Shown: positions 1 through 5,415 of the stretch, in pieces
Layout: the number at the start of each line of letters is the position of its first letter
Position numbering within the stretch: the first letter of the stretch is position 1
Origin: a bacterium
Lineage (GTDB): Bacteria; Desulfobacterota; Binatia; UBA12015
Length of the DNA stretch: 6,179 bases
Assembly: GCA_029976905.1 (NCBI GenBank)
Contig: JAPOLW010000238.1
Coordinates: forward strand, 1 to 6,179
Reading direction: 5' to 3'
Made by a program: the position numbers and the translations under genes
Notes under the pieces: model-generated
The model's input: the letters and a program-made list of their open reading frames with translations, nothing else
What the model was told of the DNA's origin: nothing
Databases searched by the model: none

Positions 1-545
1 AACCCGCCGCGATCCACCAATTCGTCGGTATTCGCCCGCAGCCTGTCCTTGTAGGCCGGCGACTCGATCTTCATTTCCACTTCGTGGGCGTCGAGGCCCA
101 CCTTCTTTGCCATCTGCCGTAGCACCTCCGATTCGGAGATGTCCTGCAAGCCGCCCCAATACGTCTCGAAGACCGTCCGCACCCAGGGGAGGAGAAGCCC
201 CTTCTCCTCGGCCACGAAGCAGGCCCGCATCGCCCGGACGCTGTTGACCGGAAAGACGGGCGGCTGCCCGATTTCGATTCCGGCGAAGCGAGCCCAGTCG
301 GCGAGGTCTTTCACGTAGTAGAGCGCCTTGCGCCGGGCTCCGCTCCCGTCCGCCTCCGTGAGGGCCGCCGCCATCCGACTCCGCTGCTCGTAGAGGTCCC
401 GATTCACGGCGTTGAAGACCCCCCCCACCAGAATCGGGCGCCAGGATACCGTGGCTCCGGTGGCCCGCACGATGTCCTGGACCCGGTGGAAAGCCAGGTA
501 CGTCCAGGGGCTCGAGCAGTCGAAGAAGAACTCCAGGTGGGCCAT
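1..545 (-). CDS. 2-hydroxychromene-2-carboxylate isomerase / DsbA-family protein (3' end outside window)
   Basis: This gene reads leftward from ATG at 545, and 181 codons are visible without a stop. The N-terminus has the thioredoxin-fold entry strand followed by SSPWTYLA (residues 11-18), the signature of the kappa-GST/HCCA isomerase group. In that group the Ser before Pro (here S12) binds or activates glutathione and replaces the CxxC of true DsbA. A second family motif, FPVNSVRAMRA, lies at about 98-108, within the helical insert. The last visible residues, LVDRGG, sit just before the expected G-V-F-G-x-P-T-F cis-proline loop, so roughly 20-25 residues are probably missing compared with the usual ~200. 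Known members isomerise 2-hydroxychromene-2-carboxylate in naphthalene-type degradation, but many relatives have unknown substrates, so the exact reaction is not settled. The start is supported by the immediate FFFDCSSPW core and a weak AAGG about 5 bases upstream. It is divergent from the histidine kinase. Confidence 0.88.
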   Translation of the reverse strand, partial: MAHLEFFFDCSSPWTYLAFHRVQDIVRATGATVSWRPILVGGVFNAVNRDLYEQRSRMAAALTEADGSGARRKALYYVKDLADWARFAGIEIGQPPVFPVNSVRAMRACFVAEEKGLLLPWVRTVFETYWGGLQDISESEVLRQMAKKVGLDAHEVEMKIESPAYKDRLRANTDELVDRGG

Positions 546-660
546 CGTGCCTTGTGGGGTATCGGACGGGACCCGAAGGGTCGAGGGAGCAAAAAGTCGA
601 TTCCGTGCGGTTTGCCGCGGTGATAAGTCGCCTACAGCGAAAGACGTGGACTTCTACACC
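546..660. promoter_or_regulatory. Divergent intergenic region between isomerase and histidine kinase
   Basis: This 115-base gap must carry the start signals of both divergent genes, since their 5' ends face each other across it. It is visibly less GC-rich than the flanking genes, with short A/T runs around 590-602 and 620-627. A perfect small hairpin, GACCC-GAA-GGGTC, lies at 570-582 and could be an operator half-site or a 5' leader stem. I found a GATAAG element at 622-627 but no convincing -35 box at the right distance, so no promoter is assigned. Regulatory role is inferred from layout alone. Confidence 0.35.
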
Positions 661-2106
661 ATGCCTGCTCAGCCAAGATCCTCCCTACGACCCCCGGTCC
701 GGGTCGACCGCCGGCGTGTCCGCTTCTTTCTGTGTTTCTCGGCCCTGACCTGGCTCGCCGCCGCAGCCTACCACGCCTGGACCAGCCCGAGCCGCTCGGC
801 CGGACTCGCCCTCGCCGTGGCGGGGAGCCTGCTCGCCCTCTTGCCCAGCGCCGTGTCGCGCCGCAACGTACAGGTGCGCCTCACCGGACACGTGGCCATC
901 GCGCTCTCCCTGTTTGGGCTCACCGCGACGAGCCTGTGGTCGGCCGGGTCGGCCTCGCTCGAAGTGTGGCTCCTCCCGTTGGTGCCCCTGGCGGCCGCGG
1001 GTCTGCTTTCCATCCGGGCCTCCGTGGGCTGGGCCGCCGCGGCGGTCCTGGCCACGGCGTTGGTGCAGGTGCTGGGCTCCCGAACCGTGGCCACGACTGG
1101 ATTCCCGCCGACCGAATCCGAACTCTTCGCTGGCCGCCTGTTGCTGATTGGCGGCATGCTGGGCTTCGGGATCATGGCGCGGCGGCGTCTCAATCGCCAG
1201 ATGCGAGCATTGCTGCGACGCGGGGAGACGATCGCAGCACAGGCCACCGCCGTCCGCTCCGCCCGCGATGCGGCACTGCGCGCCAGCAGCCTGAAGGATG
1301 AATTCCTCAATACGGTGAGCCACGAGGTGCGAACCCCGATGGCCGGCATCCTCGGCATGACCGACCTTCTTCTCGACACCGATCTCGACCCACAACAGCG
1401 CGAGTTCGCGGAAAGCACCCGCCGCTCCGCCGACCGGCTCTTCGCCATTCTCGAAGACATGCTGGAGATCTCGAGCATCCAGCGAGGCGTGGCGACGGCC
1501 GAACGCGCCGACTTCGAACTGGCGCCCGCGATCCATGCCGCCCTGGCACCGGGACGCGAGCGCTCGGCGGCCAAGGGACTGGGCTTCGAGGTAGCTCTTG
1601 CCCCGGGCCTTCCGCGCTTCCTGCGCGGCGAGGCGCGCCGCCTCACCCGGGCTCTGGCCGCGATGGTCGACAACGCCGTCAAGTTCACGGAGGCGGGCTG
1701 GGTCTCGGTCCGGGTCGAAGCCCAGCCGCGGATCCCTTCGGGCCTCGACCTCGAAATCGTGGTCCGCGACACCGGTGTCGGTATTCCCGCCGAGCGGCGC
1801 GCGATCGTCTTCGAGGCCTTCGCCCAGGGGGACGCCTCCGCCACGAGTACCTACGAGGGCTCCGGTCTGGGACTGGCGGTGGCCCGGGCGATCGCCGACC
1901 ACCTCGGGGGCGACATCACCTTCGAAACGGAGACCGGCCAGGGCGCGACCTTCCATCTGCGGGTTCCCGTCGAGCCCGCCTGGTCCGAGGTCGCCCGACT
2001 TCCGACCGGGCCCACGCCGCCTGCGATGCCCGAGCGCGAGGCGCGTCCCCATCTTCACGTCGTCCCCGATTCGCAACCGCGGCGGCAGGCGGGCGGCCGC
2101 GGCTAG
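661..2106 (+). CDS. Membrane-bound sensor histidine kinase (HisKA + HATPase_c)
   Basis: A 481-residue two-component sensor kinase that would autophosphorylate on histidine and pass the phosphate to an unseen response regulator. About six hydrophobic segments occupy residues ~22-40, 47-65, 77-96, 100-118, 121-139 and 156-173, with almost no extracellular loop, so it probably senses a membrane or intracellular signal. A short linker helix (~175-210) leads to the dimerisation domain with NTVSHEVRTPMAGILGM, phospho-acceptor H221. The ATP-binding domain has an N-box around N338 (MVDNAVKF), G1 box DTGVGIP at 370-376, F-box FEAFAQGD at 384, and G2 box EGSGLGLA around 399-406. All key residues are present, so it should be active. 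There is no receiver domain; the last ~35 residues are a proline- and arginine-rich tail. The frame stays open upstream to about 412, but that part is antisense to the isomerase; ATG at 661 directly precedes the membrane region. GTG at 646 is an alternative start. No strong ribosome binding site is seen. Confidence 0.9.
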   Translation: MPAQPRSSLRPPVRVDRRRVRFFLCFSALTWLAAAAYHAWTSPSRSAGLALAVAGSLLALLPSAVSRRNVQVRLTGHVAIALSLFGLTATSLWSAGSASLEVWLLPLVPLAAAGLLSIRASVGWAAAAVLATALVQVLGSRTVATTGFPPTESELFAGRLLLIGGMLGFGIMARRRLNRQMRALLRRGETIAAQATAVRSARDAALRASSLKDEFLNTVSHEVRTPMAGILGMTDLLLDTDLDPQQREFAESTRRSADRLFAILEDMLEISSIQRGVATAERADFELAPAIHAALAPGRERSAAKGLGFEVALAPGLPRFLRGEARRLTRALAAMVDNAVKFTEAGWVSVRVEAQPRIPSGLDLEIVVRDTGVGIPAERRAIVFEAFAQGDASATSTYEGSGLGLAVARAIADHLGGDITFETETGQGATFHLRVPVEPAWSEVARLPTGPTPPAMPEREARPHLHVVPDSQPRRQAGGRG

Positions 2107-2161
2107 CCGAAACGCCGCCGGCCTGCTTGCCTCCGACATCGCCGATGGCGATGCTTGCGCC

Positions 2162-2518
2162 GTGGCGAAAAAGCAGCCGACCTACCGGATCCGCTTCCTG
2201 AACGAAGGGAAGATCTTCGAACTCTATGCGAAAAGCGTGTCCCAGGGGGCCCTCTTCGGATTCATCGAGGTCTCGGGGCTCCTGTGGGGTCGAAAGTCGG
2301 ACCTGATCGTCGATCCGACCGAACAGGACCTCCAGAACGAGTTTGCCGGTGTCAGCTGTATCCACGTCCCGATGCACTCGATCGTTCGCATCGACGAGGT
2401 CGACAAGAGCGGCGGAGCCAAGATCATCCCGCTCGCCGTCGGCAAAGACGCCCCGCCCTCGCCGACCATCCCTATCTACACGCCCGGTGGAACCGGGCCC
2501 GCAAGCCCGAAGAAGTAG
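2162..2518 (+). CDS. DUF1820 family protein
   Basis: A 118-residue soluble protein, close to the ~110 residues usual for DUF1820. It opens with the family pattern YRIRFLNEGKIFELYAKSV (about residues 8-26). It then has a G-F-I-E-V-S-G-L segment, the acidic VDPTEQDLQNEF stretch and the conserved C-terminal IHVPMHSIVRIDEV. The last ~25 residues are a loose, proline- and glycine-rich tail ending in PASPKK. The function of DUF1820 is not known, and nothing here reveals one; there are no membrane segments and no evident catalytic motif. The start is GTG at 2162: no in-frame ATG lies nearby, and homology begins immediately after. No clear Shine-Dalgarno precedes it. It lies 55 bases after the kinase on the same strand and could be co-transcribed with it. 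Its stop is 6 bases from the stop of the opposing DUF35 gene. Confidence 0.88.
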   Translation: MAKKQPTYRIRFLNEGKIFELYAKSVSQGALFGFIEVSGLLWGRKSDLIVDPTEQDLQNEFAGVSCIHVPMHSIVRIDEVDKSGGAKIIPLAVGKDAPPSPTIPIYTPGGTGPASPKK

Positions 2519-2524
2519 CGCCGC

Positions 2525-2962
2525 TCAGGCCCGCACCCAGCGGGGCAGGAAGACGTCTCCGACCTCACAGTAGACTGCCCGGACCTTCTCTCCGATTTGA
2601 ATCGTCACCGGGTCGATTTCGTCGAGGGCCCCTGCGGCGCCGGTCACCAGGTTCCCTACGAAGCGAATGGCGGGATCCTCCTCCAGCGACACTACCACCA
2701 CGTTGTAGGGAGCGACCTTGGCGTAGGCCGGCAGCAGAGGCGGGTGCGGCACCACGAAGGACCATACGCTGCCGCGACCGCTCGTCGGCGCCCAGACCAC
2801 CTCGAGCGAACGGCAGGCCGGACACATCGGCCGCGGCGGCATCCGTCGTCGTCCACACGAACCGCATTGTTGCACGGCGAGTTCGCCGCGGGCCGTCGCT
2901 TCCCAGAAGGGACCGTTCTCCGGATCCTCCGGATCGGGCAGTAGGAATTCGGTCTCCGCCAT
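2525..2962 (-). CDS. DUF35 zinc-ribbon/OB-fold protein, partner of the thiolase-like protein
   Basis: This 145-residue protein has the full DUF35 layout. An N-terminal helix (PENGPFWEATARGELAVQQC) is followed by a rubredoxin-like zinc ribbon with cysteines 33, 36, 47 and 50 (CGSC and CPAC), then an OB-fold from about 55 to 145. GRGSVWSFVVPHPPLLPAY at 62-80 and FVGNLVTG at 101-108 are typical of the fold. DUF35 proteins bind thiolase-superfamily enzymes; in steroid side-chain degradation the DUF35 domain of ChsH2 is required for Ltp2 aldolase activity, probably by helping position the acyl-CoA. Unlike ChsH2, no MaoC-type hydratase domain is fused here. The gene starts 5 bases after the stop of the thiolase-like gene and has a strong GGAGG at a spacing of 8, so the two are translated from one message. 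ATG at 2962 is well supported. Confidence 0.93.
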   Translation of the reverse strand: MAETEFLLPDPEDPENGPFWEATARGELAVQQCGSCGRRRMPPRPMCPACRSLEVVWAPTSGRGSVWSFVVPHPPLLPAYAKVAPYNVVVVSLEEDPAIRFVGNLVTGAAGALDEIDPVTIQIGEKVRAVYCEVGDVFLPRWVRA

Positions 2963-2967
2963 CTCGC

Positions 2968-4122
2968 CTACCTCCGCAGCAGTACGGCGCTGGTGGGAAC
3001 CCCCTCCCCACTGGTCACGAGACAGCTTTCTGCCCCTTCGACCTGGGCGGTCGAGGTCCCGCGCATCTGGCGCACCCCTTCGAGGACGAGGTTGAAGCCG
3101 TGCACATAGGCCTCGGACATCCCTCCCCCAGACGTATTCGTCGGCAGGCGACCGTGAGGCCACTCGAGGGCGCCATTCTCGGTGAAGGCCGCCCCCTCGC
3201 CACGCGCGCAGAATCCGTAGCCTTCGAGGGAGAGGGGAATCAACGGGCTGAACGCATCGTAGAGTTGCGCGACCGGAACGTCGGCCGGCTTGAAATCGCT
3301 GCGCTCCCAGAGGAGACGGGCGCACGCATAGGACGGACCCACGAGTGGGTCGTCACAGAAGTAGTTCGTCATGACCTGGTGCTGCATGGGAATGCTCTGG
3401 GCAAAGGCGTGCACGTAGACCGGAGGCTGCGCGCAGTCGCGGGCGCGCTCGGCCGACACGAGAACGACGGCCAGGGCCCCATCGGTCTCCAGGCAGTTGT
3501 CGAAGAGACAGAGCGGTTCGGAGATCCAGCGAGCCGCGAGATATTGCTCGAGGGACAGCGTCTTTTCGTGCATCGTCGCGTTCGGATTGCGATTGGCATG
3601 CTTGCGGAAGGCGAGTGCGACGTTGGCGAGTTGCTCCCGGGTCGCACCGAACTCGTGCATGTACCGCCGCGTGAGGATCGCGATCTCGTCCACGGGGCGC
3701 AGCAACCCGAACGGCCGACTCCACTGCCAGTGCCCCGTGATCCGTTGCGACACCTGGGCCCAGGGCCGGCTCGTCTTGGCCGCGCGCTTGCGGGCACGCC
3801 AGGCCACGGCGGCGCGGCATTGCCCGGTCGCCACGGCGAGGGCCGCGTGCCCGACGACGCCACAGCCAGCACCCCCGCCGTAGCCAATCTCCCCGAAATA
3901 GGTGACGTCGCCCAGCCCGACGCTGCGCGCGACTTCGACCTCGCGCCCCTCTTCCATCGAAAACATTGCCAGGCCATCGATGTCACTGGGCGCGAGCCCC
4001 GCATCGTCGATCGCCGCGGAGATGGCCTGGCAGGCAAGCGACAACTCGGTGTCCTCGAGCCCTTTGGCGAAGCGAGTCTGGCCGATCCCGACGATGGCTG
4101 CCTTGTCCTGGATGCCTACCAC
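2968..4122 (-). CDS. Ltp2-like thiolase-superfamily protein, probable acyl-CoA retro-aldolase
   Basis: A 384-residue protein of the lipid-transfer/SCP-x thiolase-like group, nearly the length of steroid aldolase Ltp2. It starts with the family pattern DKAAIVGIGQTRF (6-18). The N-terminal core around residue 83, where thiolases carry their nucleophilic Cys, reads GYGGGAGCGVVGHAA, apparently Gly at that position; C87 is offset. RARKR follows at 109-113, a region conserved in Ltp2-type proteins. The C-terminal half has QLYDAFSPL (Y288) and NTSGGGMSEAYVHGFN (Y339) in place of the thiolase His motif. From memory, Ltp2 uses two tyrosines at nearly the same positions (about 294 and 344), with Cys lost, to catalyse a retro-aldol cleavage releasing propionyl-CoA. 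The expected activity is therefore C-C cleavage of a beta-hydroxyacyl-CoA; the substrate is unknown. The DUF35 partner follows 5 bases downstream. The start is GTG at 4122, giving a 5-residue lead before the conserved DKAAI; the ribosome binding site is poor. Annotation as plain acetyl-CoA acetyltransferase would be misleading. Confidence 0.88.
   Translation of the reverse strand: MVGIQDKAAIVGIGQTRFAKGLEDTELSLACQAISAAIDDAGLAPSDIDGLAMFSMEEGREVEVARSVGLGDVTYFGEIGYGGGAGCGVVGHAALAVATGQCRAAVAWRARKRAAKTSRPWAQVSQRITGHWQWSRPFGLLRPVDEIAILTRRYMHEFGATREQLANVALAFRKHANRNPNATMHEKTLSLEQYLAARWISEPLCLFDNCLETDGALAVVLVSAERARDCAQPPVYVHAFAQSIPMQHQVMTNYFCDDPLVGPSYACARLLWERSDFKPADVPVAQLYDAFSPLIPLSLEGYGFCARGEGAAFTENGALEWPHGRLPTNTSGGGMSEAYVHGFNLVLEGVRQMRGTSTAQVEGAESCLVTSGEGVPTSAVLLRR
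2971..2975 (-). promoter_or_regulatory. Ribosome binding site of the DUF35 gene
   Basis: GGAGG on the minus strand, 8 bases before ATG at 2962, lies in the last codons of the upstream thiolase-like gene, directly before its TAG stop. This arrangement fixes the DUF35 start and suggests translational coupling with stoichiometric production of the two partners. Confidence 0.75.
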
Positions 4123-4219
4123 GACACCGAGCAGATCACGACGCTCCCGGAAAGACCAGCCCGGCGCGCCGCGAGACCTCCCCCGGCTCTGCCGCTTTGC
4201 TCCCGCGACCCCCGGGGTT

Positions 4220-4594
4220 ATGGTGCGCGGCGTGAAGAGGAAGATCGTCGGCCTGGTTGCCCTCCTGCTCTGGGCGGCGTGCTCGAGCACCGGCACACGG
4301 AGCCCGGAACCGGTTCCGGCCCGACAGCTCTTCGCGCGCGAGCAGCCCCTGGCACCGCGCGCCATCACCGCCACTCCCCCGCCCCCGCCGCACATCGACC
4401 CGCCGCGGCCTCCGGACCCGGGCGGCAACGCCCTCTGGCGAGCCGGCCACTATCAGTTCCGCAACGGACGCTACCTGTGGATCCCCGGTGCCTGGGTCGT
4501 ACCGCCCCGGGCGGGCCTCGAATGGGTGCCGGGCTTCTACAAGCAGACGCGCGAGGGGGGGCTCTACATCAACGGGCACTGGCGCAAGACGTGA
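4220..4594 (+). CDS. Small proline-rich lipoprotein with WxPGxW/GHY-type repeats
   Basis: A 124-residue predicted lipoprotein. Positively charged MVRGVKRK is followed by a hydrophobic core (9-20) and Cys at 21 in the context LLWAAC-SS, fitting lipid attachment by signal peptidase II, although Trp at -3 is unusual. A flexible linker rich in proline (about 51-68) leads to a C-terminal domain with repeated aromatic-glycine units: WRAGHY (73-78), YLWIPGAWV (85-93), EWVPGFY (101-107) and YINGHW (116-121). This matches the YXWGXW-type repeat domain seen in many bacterial envelope proteins of unknown function. It should sit in the outer or inner membrane facing the periplasm. Two starts are possible: ATG at 4220 and GTG at 4232; both give a workable signal peptide and neither has a clear ribosome binding site. 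It is divergent from the Ltp2-like gene (97-base gap without a recognisable promoter) and 83 bases upstream of the YhhN-family gene. Confidence 0.8.
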   Translation: MVRGVKRKIVGLVALLLWAACSSTGTRSPEPVPARQLFAREQPLAPRAITATPPPPPHIDPPRPPDPGGNALWRAGHYQFRNGRYLWIPGAWVVPPRAGLEWVPGFYKQTREGGLYINGHWRKT

Positions 4595-4595
4595 G

Positions 4596-4648
4596 CGCCG
4601 GGCGCCGCAGCAAGGCCACCACGGGGGCGGGACCACCCGCGCCCGGCG
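4596..4648 (+). repeat. GC-rich inverted repeat just after the lipoprotein stop
   Basis: A perfect 10-base inverted repeat: CGCCGGGCGC at 4596-4605 pairs with GCGCCCGGCG at 4639-4648 across a 33-base loop. It begins one base after the lipoprotein TGA. No T-run follows (the next bases are ACGGCTGAAAACCCC), so it does not look like a standard intrinsic terminator. It could stabilise the 3' end of the lipoprotein message or weaken read-through into the next gene. In DNA this GC-rich, chance pairing is possible. Confidence 0.4.
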
Positions 4649-4668
4649 ACGGCTGAAAACCCCATCCC

Positions 4669-4672
4669 GAGG
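4669..4672 (+). promoter_or_regulatory. Ribosome binding site of the YhhN-family gene
   Basis: GAGG lies 5 bases before ATG at 4678 and supports that start; the hydrophobic first helix follows within ten residues. Confidence 0.5.
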
Positions 4673-4677
4673 CACCG

Positions 4678-5331
4678 ATGCTTCTCGACGGCTCGCCGGC
4701 CTCGTATGCGCTCGTGACCGGAATCGCGACCGCAGCGGTGCTCTTCTTCGACGCCGCGCAATGGCCCGTCGGCCGGGCCATCGCCAAGACGACCGCGGCC
4801 TCCGGCTTCGTATTGATCGCGTGGGTCGGCGGCGCCCCGGAGACCCCCTCCGGCCGCTGGATCCTGGGAGGACTCCTTCTCTCCTGGGTCGGAGACGTCG
4901 CTCTGTTGGCACGCGCGCGGCCGAACCTCTTCCGCCTGGGCTTCGCGAGTTTTCTCCTGGGACACCTCGCCTACGCCGCCGCGTTCGCCGTGCGCGGCCT
5001 GGCCGCAGGCACGGCCGGCCTCGCCGCCTTGATCGCCCTGGCTCCGGCGGTTCTCGTCCTGGGGTGGCTGGACCCCCACCTCCCCGCCTCGATGCGCGCA
5101 CCGGTGCGCGCCTACGTCGCGGTGATCAGCCTCATGGTGGTGCTGGCTGCCGCGACCGTGGCGCGAAACGGCGACGCTTCGATCTTCGCAGGGGCCTTCT
5201 CCTTCTACCTCTCCGACCTGGCGGTGGCCCGCGAACGCTTCGTGACGCGATCCTTCTTCAACGGAGTGTGGGGCAGCCCGCTGTATTTCGGCGGTCAGGT
5301 CCTGCTCGCCCTCTCGACGGCAGTCCGCTAG
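4678..5331 (+). CDS. YhhN/TMEM86-family membrane protein, putative lysoplasmalogenase
   Basis: A 217-residue integral membrane protein with about eight hydrophobic helices (roughly 8-25, 38-52, 61-77, 86-104, 109-132, 142-162, 166-182, 200-214), the usual number and length for the YhhN family. Conserved positions are visible: K38 in AKTTA, the acidic WVGDVALL motif (D73), the histidine motif FLLGHLAYAAAF (H96), and GAFSFYLSDLAVA with S179 and D180. TMEM86 members hydrolyse the vinyl-ether bond of lysoplasmalogens to an aldehyde and a glycerophospho-base, and some bacterial homologues have been reported with that activity, but most are untested. If the activity holds, the organism may make or meet ether lipids; that is inference. 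The last codons, LLALSTAVR-stop, lie inside the first copy of a 40-base direct repeat. Upstream is the lipoprotein gene; downstream, 84 bases away, is the hydrolase gene on the same strand. Confidence 0.87.
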   Translation: MLLDGSPASYALVTGIATAAVLFFDAAQWPVGRAIAKTTAASGFVLIAWVGGAPETPSGRWILGGLLLSWVGDVALLARARPNLFRLGFASFLLGHLAYAAAFAVRGLAAGTAGLAALIALAPAVLVLGWLDPHLPASMRAPVRAYVAVISLMVVLAAATVARNGDASIFAGAFSFYLSDLAVARERFVTRSFFNGVWGSPLYFGGQVLLALSTAVR

Positions 5332-5338
5332 GAGGCGG
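5299..5338 (+). repeat. 40-base direct repeat, copy 1 (3' end of YhhN-family gene)
   Basis: An exact 40-base match to 5373-5412. It holds the last ten codons of the YhhN-family gene, its TAG stop (5329-5331) and a GGAGG box (5331-5335). No start codon follows this GGAGG at a usable distance, so this copy of the ribosome binding site appears orphaned. The copies are 74 bases apart start to start, with 34 unrelated bases between them. Confidence 0.95.
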
Positions 5339-5372
5339 CTTCCCGTATCCCCGGGGATCACTCTCTGCGCGC

Positions 5373-5412
5373 GTCCTGCTCGCCCTCTCGACGGCAGTCC
5401 GCTAGGAGGCGG
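5373..5412 (+). repeat. 40-base direct repeat, copy 2 (leader of hydrolase gene)
   Basis: Identical to 5299-5338 over all 40 bases. Here the copied coding end has no open gene in front of it and acts only as leader DNA. Its GGAGG at 5405-5409 is the ribosome binding site of the dienelactone hydrolase-like gene. The match ends at both sides at once (G versus C before, C versus T after), with no decay, so the duplication looks recent or under constraint. Confidence 0.95.
5405..5409 (+). promoter_or_regulatory. Ribosome binding site of the dienelactone hydrolase-like gene
   Basis: GGAGG, 6 bases before ATG at 5416 and 9 bases before the second ATG at 5419. Both spacings work; the first was chosen as the start. 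The box is contributed by repeat copy 2. Confidence 0.75.
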
Positions 5413-5415
5413 TTC

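Noticed and set aside
412..660. Upstream extension of the histidine kinase to an ATG at 412
   Set aside because: It would overlap the 5' part of the divergent isomerase gene, adds no domain, and lies ahead of a natural start just before the membrane region.
546..660. A defined sigma-70 promoter using GATAAG at 622-627
   Set aside because: No matching -35 hexamer is found at 16-18 bases upstream; only a general regulatory region is reported.
685..2139. Long minus-strand open frame opposite the histidine kinase
   Set aside because: The kinase frame carries all H, N, G1, F and G2 motifs; the opposite frame gives a compositionally biased Arg/Gly/Ala protein with no domain.
2968..4122. Annotation as classical acetyl-CoA acetyltransferase (thiolase)
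   Set aside because: The nucleophilic Cys position appears to be Gly and the C-terminal His motif is replaced by a Tyr-containing Ltp2-type motif.
2155..4656. Very long open frame on the plus strand (about 830 codons)
   Set aside because: It runs antisense to the DUF35 and Ltp2-like genes and out of frame across DUF1820 and the lipoprotein. Its protein is low-complexity and rich in Arg, Pro and Gly, as expected of shadow frames in GC-rich DNA.
5299..5412. Two-repeat CRISPR-like unit (40-base repeats, 34-base spacer)
   Set aside because: Only two copies exist, copy 1 is coding sequence of the YhhN-family gene, there are no cas genes, and the repeat includes a stop codon and a ribosome binding site of local genes.
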